Source: Candidatus Bathyarchaeota archaeon
GTDB lineage: Archaea; Thermoproteota; Bathyarchaeia; TCS64
Direction of reading: 5' to 3'
DNA: 7,982 nt
NCBI GenBank assembly: GCA_030691555.1
Contig: JAUYEB010000186.1
Location: forward strand, 1-7,982
The first letter of the stretch is position 1, and every line of letters begins with the position of its first letter. Positions 1-5,817 of this stretch are shown piece after piece. Made by a program: the position numbers and the translations under genes. The notes under the pieces are model-generated. The model saw nothing but the letters and a program-made list of their open reading frames with translations. It was not told the origin of the DNA and ran no database searches.

Positions 1-563
1 AGTATGGCCTCGTCCCTGAGCCACGACAGGAAGAAGCCGGCCCTCAGGGGCTGCCCCCTCTGCATCGAGTTGACGCAGTGGAGGACGTGGTACCACGAGT
101 CCTGCATCCTCTTGTCGTGGGCCGCGGCCTGGTCCTCCGTCGGCTTCGGCCTCGGCTTCATCAGGGAGGGGATGTTGCCGCGCTTGTCGAAGAGCACCCT
201 CCACTGGGGGTCCTTCTCGTAGAGCCCCGACCGGCCCTGGAAGCTCATGTCAAGCTCTAGGAAGCGTTCGAGGAGGAAGCCGTAGAGGCGGCGCGGCTTC
301 TCCTTGAAGGCGTCGATGACGGGGAACGCGGCGTGGACCTTCCCCCACCAGTCCGAGTAGACCTCGTCCAGCCTCCCCTCGTCCCCGACGAGGACGGCGA
401 GGTCGATGTCGGAGTACCTGTCCTTGAACCCGAATGAGCCCGAGCCCACGAGGACCGCCCCGGCGATCCTCTTATCCTTCAGAAACTCCGCCGTCAGTAA
501 ATCCAGGGTATAGTTCCTGTACTCGGGGGTGTAGAGCTTCGAATCGTCTACCGTGAGGGACAT
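1..563 (-). CDS. Pol-beta superfamily nucleotidyltransferase, partial (C-terminus beyond left edge)
   Basis: The minus strand from the ATG at 563-561 is open to the window edge and gives 187 residues. Residues 40-57 hold the nucleotidyltransferase signature: G40-S41-G42-S43 followed by Y50-SDIDLAV. D52 and D54 are the expected metal-binding pair, and D105 in 'LELDMSF' is a good candidate for the third carboxylate. After the catalytic domain, residues about 150-187 ('WYHVLHCVNSMQRGQPLRAG') resemble the helical region that follows in aminoglycoside-adenylyltransferase-like proteins. In this family an AMP or other nucleotide is transferred to a small molecule or protein; the substrate here cannot be told. 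A GAGGTG Shine-Dalgarno match at 580-575, 11 bases upstream, supports the start. The gene is divergent from the cyclase-like gene at 644. It could be a small-molecule (antibiotic) nucleotidyltransferase or a housekeeping homologue. Family call is firm, function is not. Confidence 0.85.
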   Translation of the reverse strand, partial: MSLTVDDSKLYTPEYRNYTLDLLTAEFLKDKRIAGAVLVGSGSFGFKDRYSDIDLAVLVGDEGRLDEVYSDWWGKVHAAFPVIDAFKEKPRRLYGFLLERFLELDMSFQGRSGLYEKDPQWRVLFDKRGNIPSLMKPRPKPTEDQAAAHDKRMQDSWYHVLHCVNSMQRGQPLRAGFFLSWLRDEAI

Positions 564-574
564 GACGGACGCGG

Positions 575-580
575 CACCTC
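575..580 (-). promoter_or_regulatory. Ribosome binding site of the nucleotidyltransferase gene
   Basis: On the minus strand this reads GAGGTG, a strong match to the anti-Shine-Dalgarno complement, 11 bases before the ATG at 563. It is the main reason for choosing that start, because no other ATG, GTG or TTG in this frame has comparable support. Confidence 0.6.
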
Positions 581-619
581 GGCGTCTCCACTCGTCTGGT
601 TTCTAACGGTGATGAACGA

Positions 620-635
620 CCATAAATCCTTAACC
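620..635. promoter_or_regulatory. AT-rich TATA-like island in a divergent intergenic region
   Basis: The 80 bases between the divergent starts at 563 and 644 contain one clear AT-rich stretch, CCATAAATCCTTAACC. Read on the minus strand (GGATTTATGG) it would place transcription initiation near 600, with a leader of about 37 bases carrying the GAGGTG site. Read on the plus strand, initiation would fall near 650, downstream of the ATG at 644, so either the plus gene starts at the in-frame GTG at 668 or it uses another box (for example TTTCTAAC near 600-607). The role is inferred from archaeal promoter geometry only. Confidence 0.4.
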
Positions 636-643
636 TTCACCAG

Positions 644-1651
644 ATGATCCTAGTTCGTGACTCAGTAGTGGACCCGACCAGTTGGCTCCTCGAACCGAGC
701 GACCCCAGCGTCAGGTTCTGGGCCCTGCGTGACCTAGAGGGCAAGGCCCCGGGGGACCCGGAGGTCCTTGCCGCTCAGGATGGGGTGATGGGGTCCCCCA
801 TCGTAAAGGGGATACTTGGGGCGCAGCAGCCCGGGGGCTGGTGGGTGGGGGAGAGGGACATGTACCTGTCGAAGTACACGGCGACGACCCACTCACTCCT
901 CATCCTCGCCGAGCTAGGCGCAGGGAGGACGCCCGCCATAGAGTGCGGCGTCGAGCACATCTTCAGGTTCCAGCGCGACTCCGGCCACTTCCTCACCGAC
1001 CTCCCCACCACGGAGAGGGGCCGGGCGAGCGCCGTGAAGGACGGCTGCTGCCTCGACGGGAACATCCTCAACTACCTTGTCCACTTCGGCTACCTCCACG
1101 ACCCAAGGACGGAGAGGCTCATCGACTTCACAGTAGGCTACCACGACGGCGCGGAGGCGGGTTGGCGGTGCCGCAGCTACCCCATCGACCCCGCCGGCGT
1201 CTTCCCGAAGAACTGCTACATGGGCGCCGTGAAGATGCTTCGCGCACTATCAATGATCCCACCGCAGCAGAGGAGCGCGGAGATACGGGCGATCATCGAC
1301 CGCGAGGTCGAGAGCGTCCTCGCGAATGGCTTATACCGCTACCTGAGGAACCCGGACGGCACGCGGAAGGACAAGGCGGGGTGGAGGAGGTTCGGCTTCC
1401 CACTCTTCTACCAGTCCGACGCCCTAGAGGTCCTCGACACCCTCGCGAGGCTCGGCGTCCGCGACGAGAGGATGGAGCCCGCCATCGACCTGGTCCTCAG
1501 TGCTAGGCAGCCGGATGGGAGATGGCTATTAGGTAACACATTCAACGGCAAGATGTGGGTCGACATCGGGGAGAAGGGGAGGCCCTCGAAGTGGGTGACC
1601 CTGCGCGCCCTCAGGGCCCTGAGGCGCCTGGGGTACGCGGATAAACTTTAA
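644..1651 (+). CDS. Prenyltransferase/squalene-cyclase-like alpha-toroid protein, function unknown
   Basis: A 335-residue soluble protein with no signal peptide or membrane segment. It opens with 'WLLEPSDPSVRFWALRDL' (14-31), typical of a family frequently mislabelled as nitrogen fixation protein NifH; it has no P-loop and is not nitrogenase reductase. Family-like blocks are 'QQPGGWW' (61-67), 'CCLDGNIL' (135-142), 'KNCYMGAVKMLRAL' (189-202), 'GFPLFYQSDALEVLDTL' (251-267), 'QPDGRW' (289-294) and 'PSKWVTLRALRAL' (314-326). The repeated Gln-x-x-Gly-x-Trp elements resemble QW motifs of terpene cyclase alpha-alpha barrels. I see neither the DxDD of class II cyclases nor a DDxxD, so cyclase activity should not be assumed. 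Start is uncertain: ATG at 644 has no Shine-Dalgarno site, and an in-frame GTG at 668 fits the TATA-like box better. The start of the next gene's promoter overlaps its stop codon. Fold call is fairly sure, function unknown. Confidence 0.85.
   Translation: MILVRDSVVDPTSWLLEPSDPSVRFWALRDLEGKAPGDPEVLAAQDGVMGSPIVKGILGAQQPGGWWVGERDMYLSKYTATTHSLLILAELGAGRTPAIECGVEHIFRFQRDSGHFLTDLPTTERGRASAVKDGCCLDGNILNYLVHFGYLHDPRTERLIDFTVGYHDGAEAGWRCRSYPIDPAGVFPKNCYMGAVKMLRALSMIPPQQRSAEIRAIIDREVESVLANGLYRYLRNPDGTRKDKAGWRRFGFPLFYQSDALEVLDTLARLGVRDERMEPAIDLVLSARQPDGRWLLGNTFNGKMWVDIGEKGRPSKWVTLRALRALRRLGYADKL
1641..1651 (+). promoter_or_regulatory. TATA-like box for the first MFS gene, overlapping the upstream stop codon
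   Basis: ATAAACTTTAA is an isolated AT-rich stretch formed by the last codons and TAA stop of the cyclase-like gene. Initiation about 25 bases downstream, near 1671, would give a leader of roughly 24 bases to the ACG codon at 1695 or about 100 bases to the ATG at 1770. Evidence is position and base composition only. Confidence 0.35.
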
Positions 1652-1694
1652 CGGCTCGCGTTTCCCCCTACTCCATCAACACGGGGGCAACGCC

Positions 1695-1769
1695 ACGGCT
1701 GAGGCACGGTCGCAGAGACGATCCGTCGCAAACGACGTACTGAGCATCTACGTCCCCAGCTTCTTCAAC
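1695..1769 (+). other. Probable N-terminal extension of the first MFS transporter, lacking a canonical start codon
   Basis: In frame with the ATG at 1770, these 25 codons encode a basic leader followed by 'DVLSIYVPSFFN'. This matches the start of the downstream paralogue ('DILSIYVPSFFIF') and completes the first membrane helix, so it is almost certainly translated. No ATG, GTG or TTG occurs in this frame between the TGA at 1620-1622 and 1770. The codon aligned with the paralogue's start region is ACG at 1695, with GGGGG at 1683-1687 seven bases upstream as a possible Shine-Dalgarno site. CTG at 1740 is another non-canonical option. Confidence 0.6.
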
Positions 1770-2930
1770 ATGCTCGGGATGAGCATAGTCAGCCCCATCA
1801 TCCCCCTATACGCGAAGAGCTTCGGCGTCACCCTCGCCGTGGCGAGCCTGGCGATAACGGCGAACGCCTTCGGGAGGTTCGTCTCCGACATACCCGCGGG
1901 GGCGGCGGCCGACAGGTGGGGGCGAAGGCCCGTGATGATCGTGGGCTCGGTCCTCATCATGGTGATGGCGCTGCTCAACGCCACCGCGACGGGGTTCCCC
2001 GAGTTCCTCCTCTACAGGTTCCTCCAGGGCGTGGGGAGCGGGATGTGGATGACGGCGCGCCAGACCCTCCTCGCCGACATACTCAAGCCGGAGGAGAGGG
2101 GGAGGGTCATGGGCTACTTCCAGGCCTTCATGCTCCTCGGCCAGAGCGCGGGCCCGACCCTGGGCGGCTGGGCGGCCGTCGCCTGGGGGCTCACAGCCCC
2201 CTTCTACGCCTTCGCCGTGACCGGGTTCGCCTGCGTCGTCCTCACATACTTCATGATCCACGAGCCCGCCGGGGCCGCGAAGAGGGTGCGCCACGAAGAG
2301 ATGTTCAACCCCAGGGACATGTGGAGGCTCCTGAGGAACCAGACCTACGCGATGGCCTGCCTCGCCACCTTCATCGTCTTCTTCCAGCGCTCGGGGATAC
2401 GGACGAACATGATACCCATCTACGCCGCCGACGAGCTGGGGATGGACCCGGGGGCGATAGGCACCATACTGAGCTACGCCACCCTGACGAACCTCCTGAT
2501 GACGGTGCCGATGGGCTACGCCATAGACCTCGTCGGGAGGAAGCCGGTGATAGTCTGGAACATACTCGTCATGGCGGTCGCCAACGTCAGCTTCGTCTAC
2601 GCGAGGGACTACTGGGGGATGACCGTCGCGGCCCTCGTCCTCGGGGTTGCCTCCGCTGGGGCTGGCCAGGCGCCCCTCGCCCTGGCCACCGACGCGACCC
2701 TCCACGAGCGCAGGGGCCTGGCCATGGGCGTCTACAGGCTGATAGGCGACGTGGGCATGATGATCGGGCCCGTGGCCCTCAGCCTGATAGCGGATACGAC
2801 GGACCTCCACGCCCCCTTCTGGGTGATGACGGGGATGCTGGTCGTGAACGCCGTCCTCGTCGCCGTCTTCGCCAAGGAGATAATCAAGACCCGCTTCAAC
2901 AAGGGCGGCGCGGCCCTAAGTCAACCTTAA
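1770..2930 (+). CDS. Major facilitator superfamily (MFS) transporter, first of a tandem pair
   Basis: A polytopic membrane protein of 386 residues from ATG 1770, or about 411 if translation starts near 1695; the paralogue has 406, favouring the longer form. Starting at 1770 would cut the first helix in half. MFS motif A is at residues 43-54 ('AGAAADRWGRRP', between helices 2 and 3), with its second-half copy at 249-259 ('GYAIDLVGRKP'). Motif C, the antiporter-associated 'GQSAGPTLGG' of helix 5, is at 124-133. A hydrophilic central loop at about 165-190 separates the two six-helix halves. Motif C is typical of proton-coupled drug or metabolite exporters, so an efflux role is likely, but the substrate is unknown. 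The 15-residue block 'TLLADILKPEERGRV' (99-113) is identical in the next gene, pointing to local duplication. It lies 45 bases from that gene and may be partly cotranscribed with it. Confidence 0.92.
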   Translation: MLGMSIVSPIIPLYAKSFGVTLAVASLAITANAFGRFVSDIPAGAAADRWGRRPVMIVGSVLIMVMALLNATATGFPEFLLYRFLQGVGSGMWMTARQTLLADILKPEERGRVMGYFQAFMLLGQSAGPTLGGWAAVAWGLTAPFYAFAVTGFACVVLTYFMIHEPAGAAKRVRHEEMFNPRDMWRLLRNQTYAMACLATFIVFFQRSGIRTNMIPIYAADELGMDPGAIGTILSYATLTNLLMTVPMGYAIDLVGRKPVIVWNILVMAVANVSFVYARDYWGMTVAALVLGVASAGAGQAPLALATDATLHERRGLAMGVYRLIGDVGMMIGPVALSLIADTTDLHAPFWVMTGMLVVNAVLVAVFAKEIIKTRFNKGGAALSQP

Positions 2931-2932
2931 AT
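2926..2932 (+). promoter_or_regulatory. TATA-like box for the second MFS gene, overlapping the upstream stop codon
   Basis: CTTAAAT spans the TAA stop of the first MFS gene. Initiation about 25 bases downstream, near 2955, would give a leader of about 20 bases to the TTG at 2976. The motif is short and weak, and the two transporters may simply be cotranscribed. Confidence 0.25.
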
Positions 2933-2975
2933 CGCTGAGGACGGTTCTGCGTAGGAATACAGAGAAGGCCGGATC

Positions 2976-4196
2976 TTGACCGAGCGATCGAGGACGAGCG
3001 ACATACTGTCGATCTACGTCCCCTCGTTCTTCATCTTCGTGGGCATGGGCATCGTCTCCCCCGTGTTGACGATCTACGCGCAGTCCTTCGGGGTCAGCAT
3101 CTTCCTCGCCGGCATGGCGATCACCGTCTACAGCGTGGGGCGCCTAGTGATGGATTTCCCCGCCGGCCTCCTCGCCGACAAGATCGGGCGCAGGCCCCTC
3201 ATGATCATCGGGACTGCCCTGATCGCCCTCTGCGCCTTCCTCAACGCCACCGCGGACAGCTTCCTGCTCTTCCTCTTCTACCGCTTCATCCAGGGGATGG
3301 GCGCGAGCATGTGGATGACCAGCCGCACCACCCTCCTCGCCGACATATTGAAGCCGGAGGAGAGGGGGCGCGTCCTCGGCTACTTCCAGAGCTTCCAGAC
3401 CATAGGGCAGGCAGCGGGCCCGACCATCGGCGGCTTCGTGGCCACCTGGTACGGCGTTCAAGCAAACTTCTACTTCTACGCCGCCACCGGGGTGGTGAGC
3501 CTCGTCCTAACCTACATGTTCATCAAAGAGACGGAGAGCGGGAAGGCCCACAGCGGCGAACTCGCCTTCCCAAGGGACCTCACCCTCAGGCTCCTCAAGA
3601 ACAGGGGCTTCGTCTTCGCCTCCATCGCGAGCGCCACCGCCTTCTTCATAGTCTCCGGCATAAGGCAGGACATACTGCCCATCTACGCCGCCGACGTTGC
3701 GGGCCTCACCCCGGCCGACATAGGCATCATACTGAGCGCCGCAACGATCGCCAACCTCTTCCTCACCATACCCATAGGCTACGGCATCGACCTCATAGGG
3801 AGGAAGCCGGTGATCGTCTTCGGCCTCGTCGCCTCCGGCGTCTCCATGTTCCTCTTCCCCCAGTTCACCTCCTTCATCCTCCTCTGCGGCGTCTCCCTCG
3901 TGATGGGGGTCGGGACGAGCGGGATGCAGCAGGCCCCGCTCGCCATGGCGACGGACGCCACCGTCGGGGAGCCCCGGGGGATAAGCATGGGCATATTCCG
4001 ATTCTTCGGCGACATCGGCAGCCTCTTCGGACCCATCCTCCTCGGCGCAGTCGCAGACGGCTTCGGCCTAGCCGCCCCCTTCTACGTCATGGGCGGGATC
4101 GTCTTCCTCGTCGCCGCCTTCATCTTCCTGTTCGGGGAGGAGACACTCCCGGGCAAGAACGGGAAGAAGAACCCGCCTCAGGTTAAAGCACCGTGA
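2976..4196 (+). CDS. Major facilitator superfamily (MFS) transporter, second of a tandem pair
   Basis: A 406-residue, 12-helix membrane protein. The TTG start is chosen because an in-frame TAG lies at 2952-2954 and no other standard start codon occurs between it and the first helix; GAAGG at 2964-2968 is a weak ribosome binding site. Helix 1 begins at about residue 11. Motif A is at 63-74 ('AGLLADKIGRRP') with the second-half copy at 268-278 ('GYGIDLIGRKP'), and the antiporter-type motif C 'GQAAGPTIGG' is at 144-153. The central loop is at about 184-205 and the C-terminus is a short Lys/Pro-rich cytoplasmic tail. By eye it is roughly half identical to the preceding transporter over its whole length. 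Related proteins export drugs or small metabolites with proton exchange; the substrate cannot be read from the sequence. It is complete and shows no sign of decay. Confidence 0.93.
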   Translation: MTERSRTSDILSIYVPSFFIFVGMGIVSPVLTIYAQSFGVSIFLAGMAITVYSVGRLVMDFPAGLLADKIGRRPLMIIGTALIALCAFLNATADSFLLFLFYRFIQGMGASMWMTSRTTLLADILKPEERGRVLGYFQSFQTIGQAAGPTIGGFVATWYGVQANFYFYAATGVVSLVLTYMFIKETESGKAHSGELAFPRDLTLRLLKNRGFVFASIASATAFFIVSGIRQDILPIYAADVAGLTPADIGIILSAATIANLFLTIPIGYGIDLIGRKPVIVFGLVASGVSMFLFPQFTSFILLCGVSLVMGVGTSGMQQAPLAMATDATVGEPRGISMGIFRFFGDIGSLFGPILLGAVADGFGLAAPFYVMGGIVFLVAAFIFLFGEETLPGKNGKKNPPQVKAP

Positions 4197-4207
4197 CCGG
4201 CTCCCAC

Positions 4208-4224
4208 GGGGCGGAGCAAGCCCC
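4208..4224 (+). terminator. Possible hairpin downstream of the second MFS gene
   Basis: GGGGC (4208-4212) and GCCCC (4220-4224) can pair around a 7-base loop, 12 bases after the TGA. A T-tract does not follow directly, but T-rich DNA (TATTT, TATTTT, CCTTTT) lies at 4237-4263. Archaeal termination can rely on T-runs alone, so the hairpin may be incidental. Confidence 0.25.
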
Positions 4225-4235
4225 TACACAAGGAT

Positions 4236-4243
4236 CTATTTAG
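4236..4243 (+). promoter_or_regulatory. TATA-like box for lemA-htpX
   Basis: CTATTTAG lies in the most AT-rich stretch of the window (about 4230-4265), within the 102-base gap after the MFS pair. Initiation about 25 bases downstream (near 4266) gives a leader of about 33 bases with a ribosome binding site, so lemA-htpX probably starts its own transcript. Confidence 0.5.
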
Positions 4244-4287
4244 ACTATTTTCAATAACCTTTTAGGGTCAGCACCTTCAGATTCTAA

Positions 4288-4293
4288 GGGGAG
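4288..4293 (+). promoter_or_regulatory. Ribosome binding site of lemA
   Basis: GGGGAG, preceded by AA, lies 5 bases before the ATG at 4299. This is the best-placed purine-rich ribosome binding site on the plus strand of the window, and it fixes the lemA start. Confidence 0.65.
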
Positions 4294-4298
4294 CAAAA

Positions 4299-4856
4299 AT
4301 GGACATACTCACGCTAAGTGTCATCGGGGCGGTGGTAGTCGTCGCCCTGATACTCGTCGGGCTCTACTTCTCATACTACAACAGGATTCGGATGTATGAG
4401 AACCAGATCGACGAGGCCTGGAGCCAGATCGACGTACAGCTTAAGAAGAGGTTCGATCTGGTCCCCAACCTCGTCGAGACGGTAAAGGGGTACGCCAAGC
4501 ACGAGAGGGAGATATTCGAGAATGTGAGCAAGGCACGCGCCGGGCTCGTCTCGGGTTCACCCCAGGAGAGGATGGAGGCGAGCAACATGCTGACGTCCAC
4601 CCTGAGGACCCTCTTCGCCGTCGCCGAGGCCTACCCGCAGCTCAAGGCAAACGAGCAGTTCAAGCTGCTACAGGAGCAGCTGCAGGGCATAGAGGACAAG
4701 ATCGCCTACGCGCGCCAGTACTTCAACACGTCGGTGCTGAACTTCAACAACCTCATCACCACGATTCCGGGCGCATGGTTCGCCGGCGGCCGGAGCAAGC
4801 GCGAGTTCCTCGCCATACCCGAGGGTGAGAGGCAGGTTCCGAAGGTACAGTTCTAA
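4299..4856 (+). CDS. lemA: LemA family membrane protein
   Basis: A 185-residue protein with one N-terminal membrane helix (about residues 5-27, ending 'GLYFSYYNRI') and a helical domain behind it. The family hallmark is clear at residues 37-66: 'IDEAWSQIDVQLKKRFDLVP' followed by 'NLVETVKGYA'. The rest (67-150) is mostly amphipathic helix, with the family-like 'YARQYFNTSVLNFNN' at 137-151. Length is normal for LemA. The molecular function of LemA proteins is not settled; they are membrane-anchored helical bundles that often sit beside HtpX or TPM-domain proteins. Here the TAA stop and the ATG of htpX overlap by one base (TAATG at 4854-4858), implying translational coupling and a joint membrane role. 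A well-placed ribosome binding site supports the start. Highly confident of the family. Confidence 0.95.
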   Translation: MDILTLSVIGAVVVVALILVGLYFSYYNRIRMYENQIDEAWSQIDVQLKKRFDLVPNLVETVKGYAKHEREIFENVSKARAGLVSGSPQERMEASNMLTSTLRTLFAVAEAYPQLKANEQFKLLQEQLQGIEDKIAYARQYFNTSVLNFNNLITTIPGAWFAGGRSKREFLAIPEGERQVPKVQF

Positions 4857-5767
4857 TGGCGCGGCGGAGCTTCTTCGACGAGCAGAGGAGGAACAGGAGG
4901 GACAGCATCCTCCTGGCGATAGTCGTGTCGCTGTTCCTCTTCGGCCTCGTCTACTCCTTCGCCTACATCTTCGCGCCTGATGCTCTAATCTTCGTTCTAC
5001 CCTTCAGCCTAGTTCTCATCCTCATCTACACGTGGGGCAGCTACCAGTACGGGGACAAGATCGTACTGTCTTCGACGGGTGCCCACCCCGCAGAGGGTAA
5101 CGAGTTCGTCTACCTGAACAACGTCGCGGAGGGCCTCGCCATCGCCGCCGGCGTCCCCCCGCCCAAGGTCTACGTCATCGACGACCCCGAGATCAACGCC
5201 TTCGCCACGGGGAAGGACCCGCAGCACGCGAGCATCGCCGTGACGACGGGGGCCCTCCAGAAGCTCAACAGGCAGGAGCTTGAGGGGGTCGTCGCCCACG
5301 AGCTTAGCCACGTGCGTAACCGTGACGTCGAGTTCATGACATTCGTCGCCGTCCTCGTCGGCCTCGTCTCGATACTGAGCCACATAATCCTCAGGTGGGC
5401 GTGGTGGGGCGGCGCCGGCCGCAGGAGGAGCCGGAGCAGGGACAGCGGCGCAGGGATAGAGGTCGTCGTCATCGTCCTGGGCTTCATCCTCGCCATACTC
5501 GCCCCGATAGCCGTGGCGCTGGTCCAGTTCGCCATAAGCCGCCGCAGGGAGTTCATGGCCGACGCCAGCGGGGCGGAGCTTACACGCTATCCCGAGGGCC
5601 TGGCGTCCGCCCTCGAGAAGATCAAGGACAACAACCAGGGGAAGATGAAGGTCGACGAGGCGGTGAGCCCCCTCTTCATAAGCGACCCGAACAAGAGTCC
5701 CCTCGACAACCTGTTCGCCACCCACCCGCCCCTAGAGGAGCGGGTCAAGCGGCTGCGCCAGATGTAG
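4856..5767 (+). CDS. htpX: HtpX-type membrane zinc metalloprotease (M48 family)
   Basis: A 303-residue membrane protease expected to degrade misfolded membrane proteins. Two N-terminal helices (about 17-40 and 43-62) precede the protease domain, and two more (about 158-178 and 203-228) flank a basic loop, the usual four-helix HtpX layout. The zinc motif is H148-E149-L-S-H152 in 'VVAHELSHVRNRD'. The third ligand is E232 in 'SRRREFMADASGAELTR'. 'INAFATG' (113-119) is the conserved substrate-strand region, and the C-terminal 'LFATHPPLEERVKRLRQM' (286-303) is typical of the family. All catalytic residues are present and the length is normal. The start overlaps the lemA stop by one base, and GAAGGT at 4841-4846 is a weak ribosome binding site inside lemA. 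The basic loop 'GRRRSRSRD' (188-196) is slightly unusual. Very confident. Confidence 0.96.
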   Translation: MARRSFFDEQRRNRRDSILLAIVVSLFLFGLVYSFAYIFAPDALIFVLPFSLVLILIYTWGSYQYGDKIVLSSTGAHPAEGNEFVYLNNVAEGLAIAAGVPPPKVYVIDDPEINAFATGKDPQHASIAVTTGALQKLNRQELEGVVAHELSHVRNRDVEFMTFVAVLVGLVSILSHIILRWAWWGGAGRRRSRSRDSGAGIEVVVIVLGFILAILAPIAVALVQFAISRRREFMADASGAELTRYPEGLASALEKIKDNNQGKMKVDEAVSPLFISDPNKSPLDNLFATHPPLEERVKRLRQM

Positions 5768-5777
5768 GCTCGCACAT

Positions 5778-5785
5778 CTTTTACA
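5778..5785 (+). promoter_or_regulatory. TATA-like box for the ThDP enzyme gene
   Basis: CTTTTACA is the only AT-rich element in the 50 bases between htpX and the TTG at 5818. Initiation about 25 bases downstream (near 5807) would leave a leader of about 10 bases, consistent with the absence of a Shine-Dalgarno match and with a nearly leaderless mRNA. Read-through from htpX is equally possible. Confidence 0.35.
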
Positions 5786-5817
5786 CCCCAGCGCCCTCTA
5801 CGACCCAGTGTTCCGGC

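Noticed and set aside
4..260. Two short plus-strand open frames at the left edge
   Set aside because: They are antisense to the nucleotidyltransferase, whose motif-bearing frame explains this region.
841..1506. Plus-strand open frame overlapping the cyclase-like gene
   Set aside because: The product is almost wholly Arg/Pro/His/Gly and has no family features. It is a frame-shifted reading of the real gene.
644..1651. Annotation of the cyclase-like protein as nitrogenase iron protein NifH
   Set aside because: There is no P-loop and no iron-protein cysteine pattern; the name is a propagated error for this family.
1806..2810. Long minus-strand open frame (334 residues) opposite the first MFS gene
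   Set aside because: Its product is His/Arg/Glu/Gly-rich without domains, and it is the mirror of a well-supported transporter. Long antisense frames are expected in GC-rich genes with GC-biased third positions.
3311..4186. Plus-strand open frames inside the MFS genes (also 1916-2938)
   Set aside because: They are Arg/His/Pro-rich shifted readings of genes whose own frames show conserved MFS motifs.
1652..4298. tRNA genes, small RNAs, CRISPR repeats or insertion sequences in the intergenic gaps
   Set aside because: The gaps are short (45 to about 118 bases). I found no cloverleaf, repeat unit or terminal inverted repeats in them.
5395..5817. N-terminal extension of the ThDP enzyme frame back into htpX
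   Set aside because: The frame is open, but the sequence is a shifted, low-complexity reading of htpX with no enzyme homology. The family N-terminus begins right after TTG 5818.
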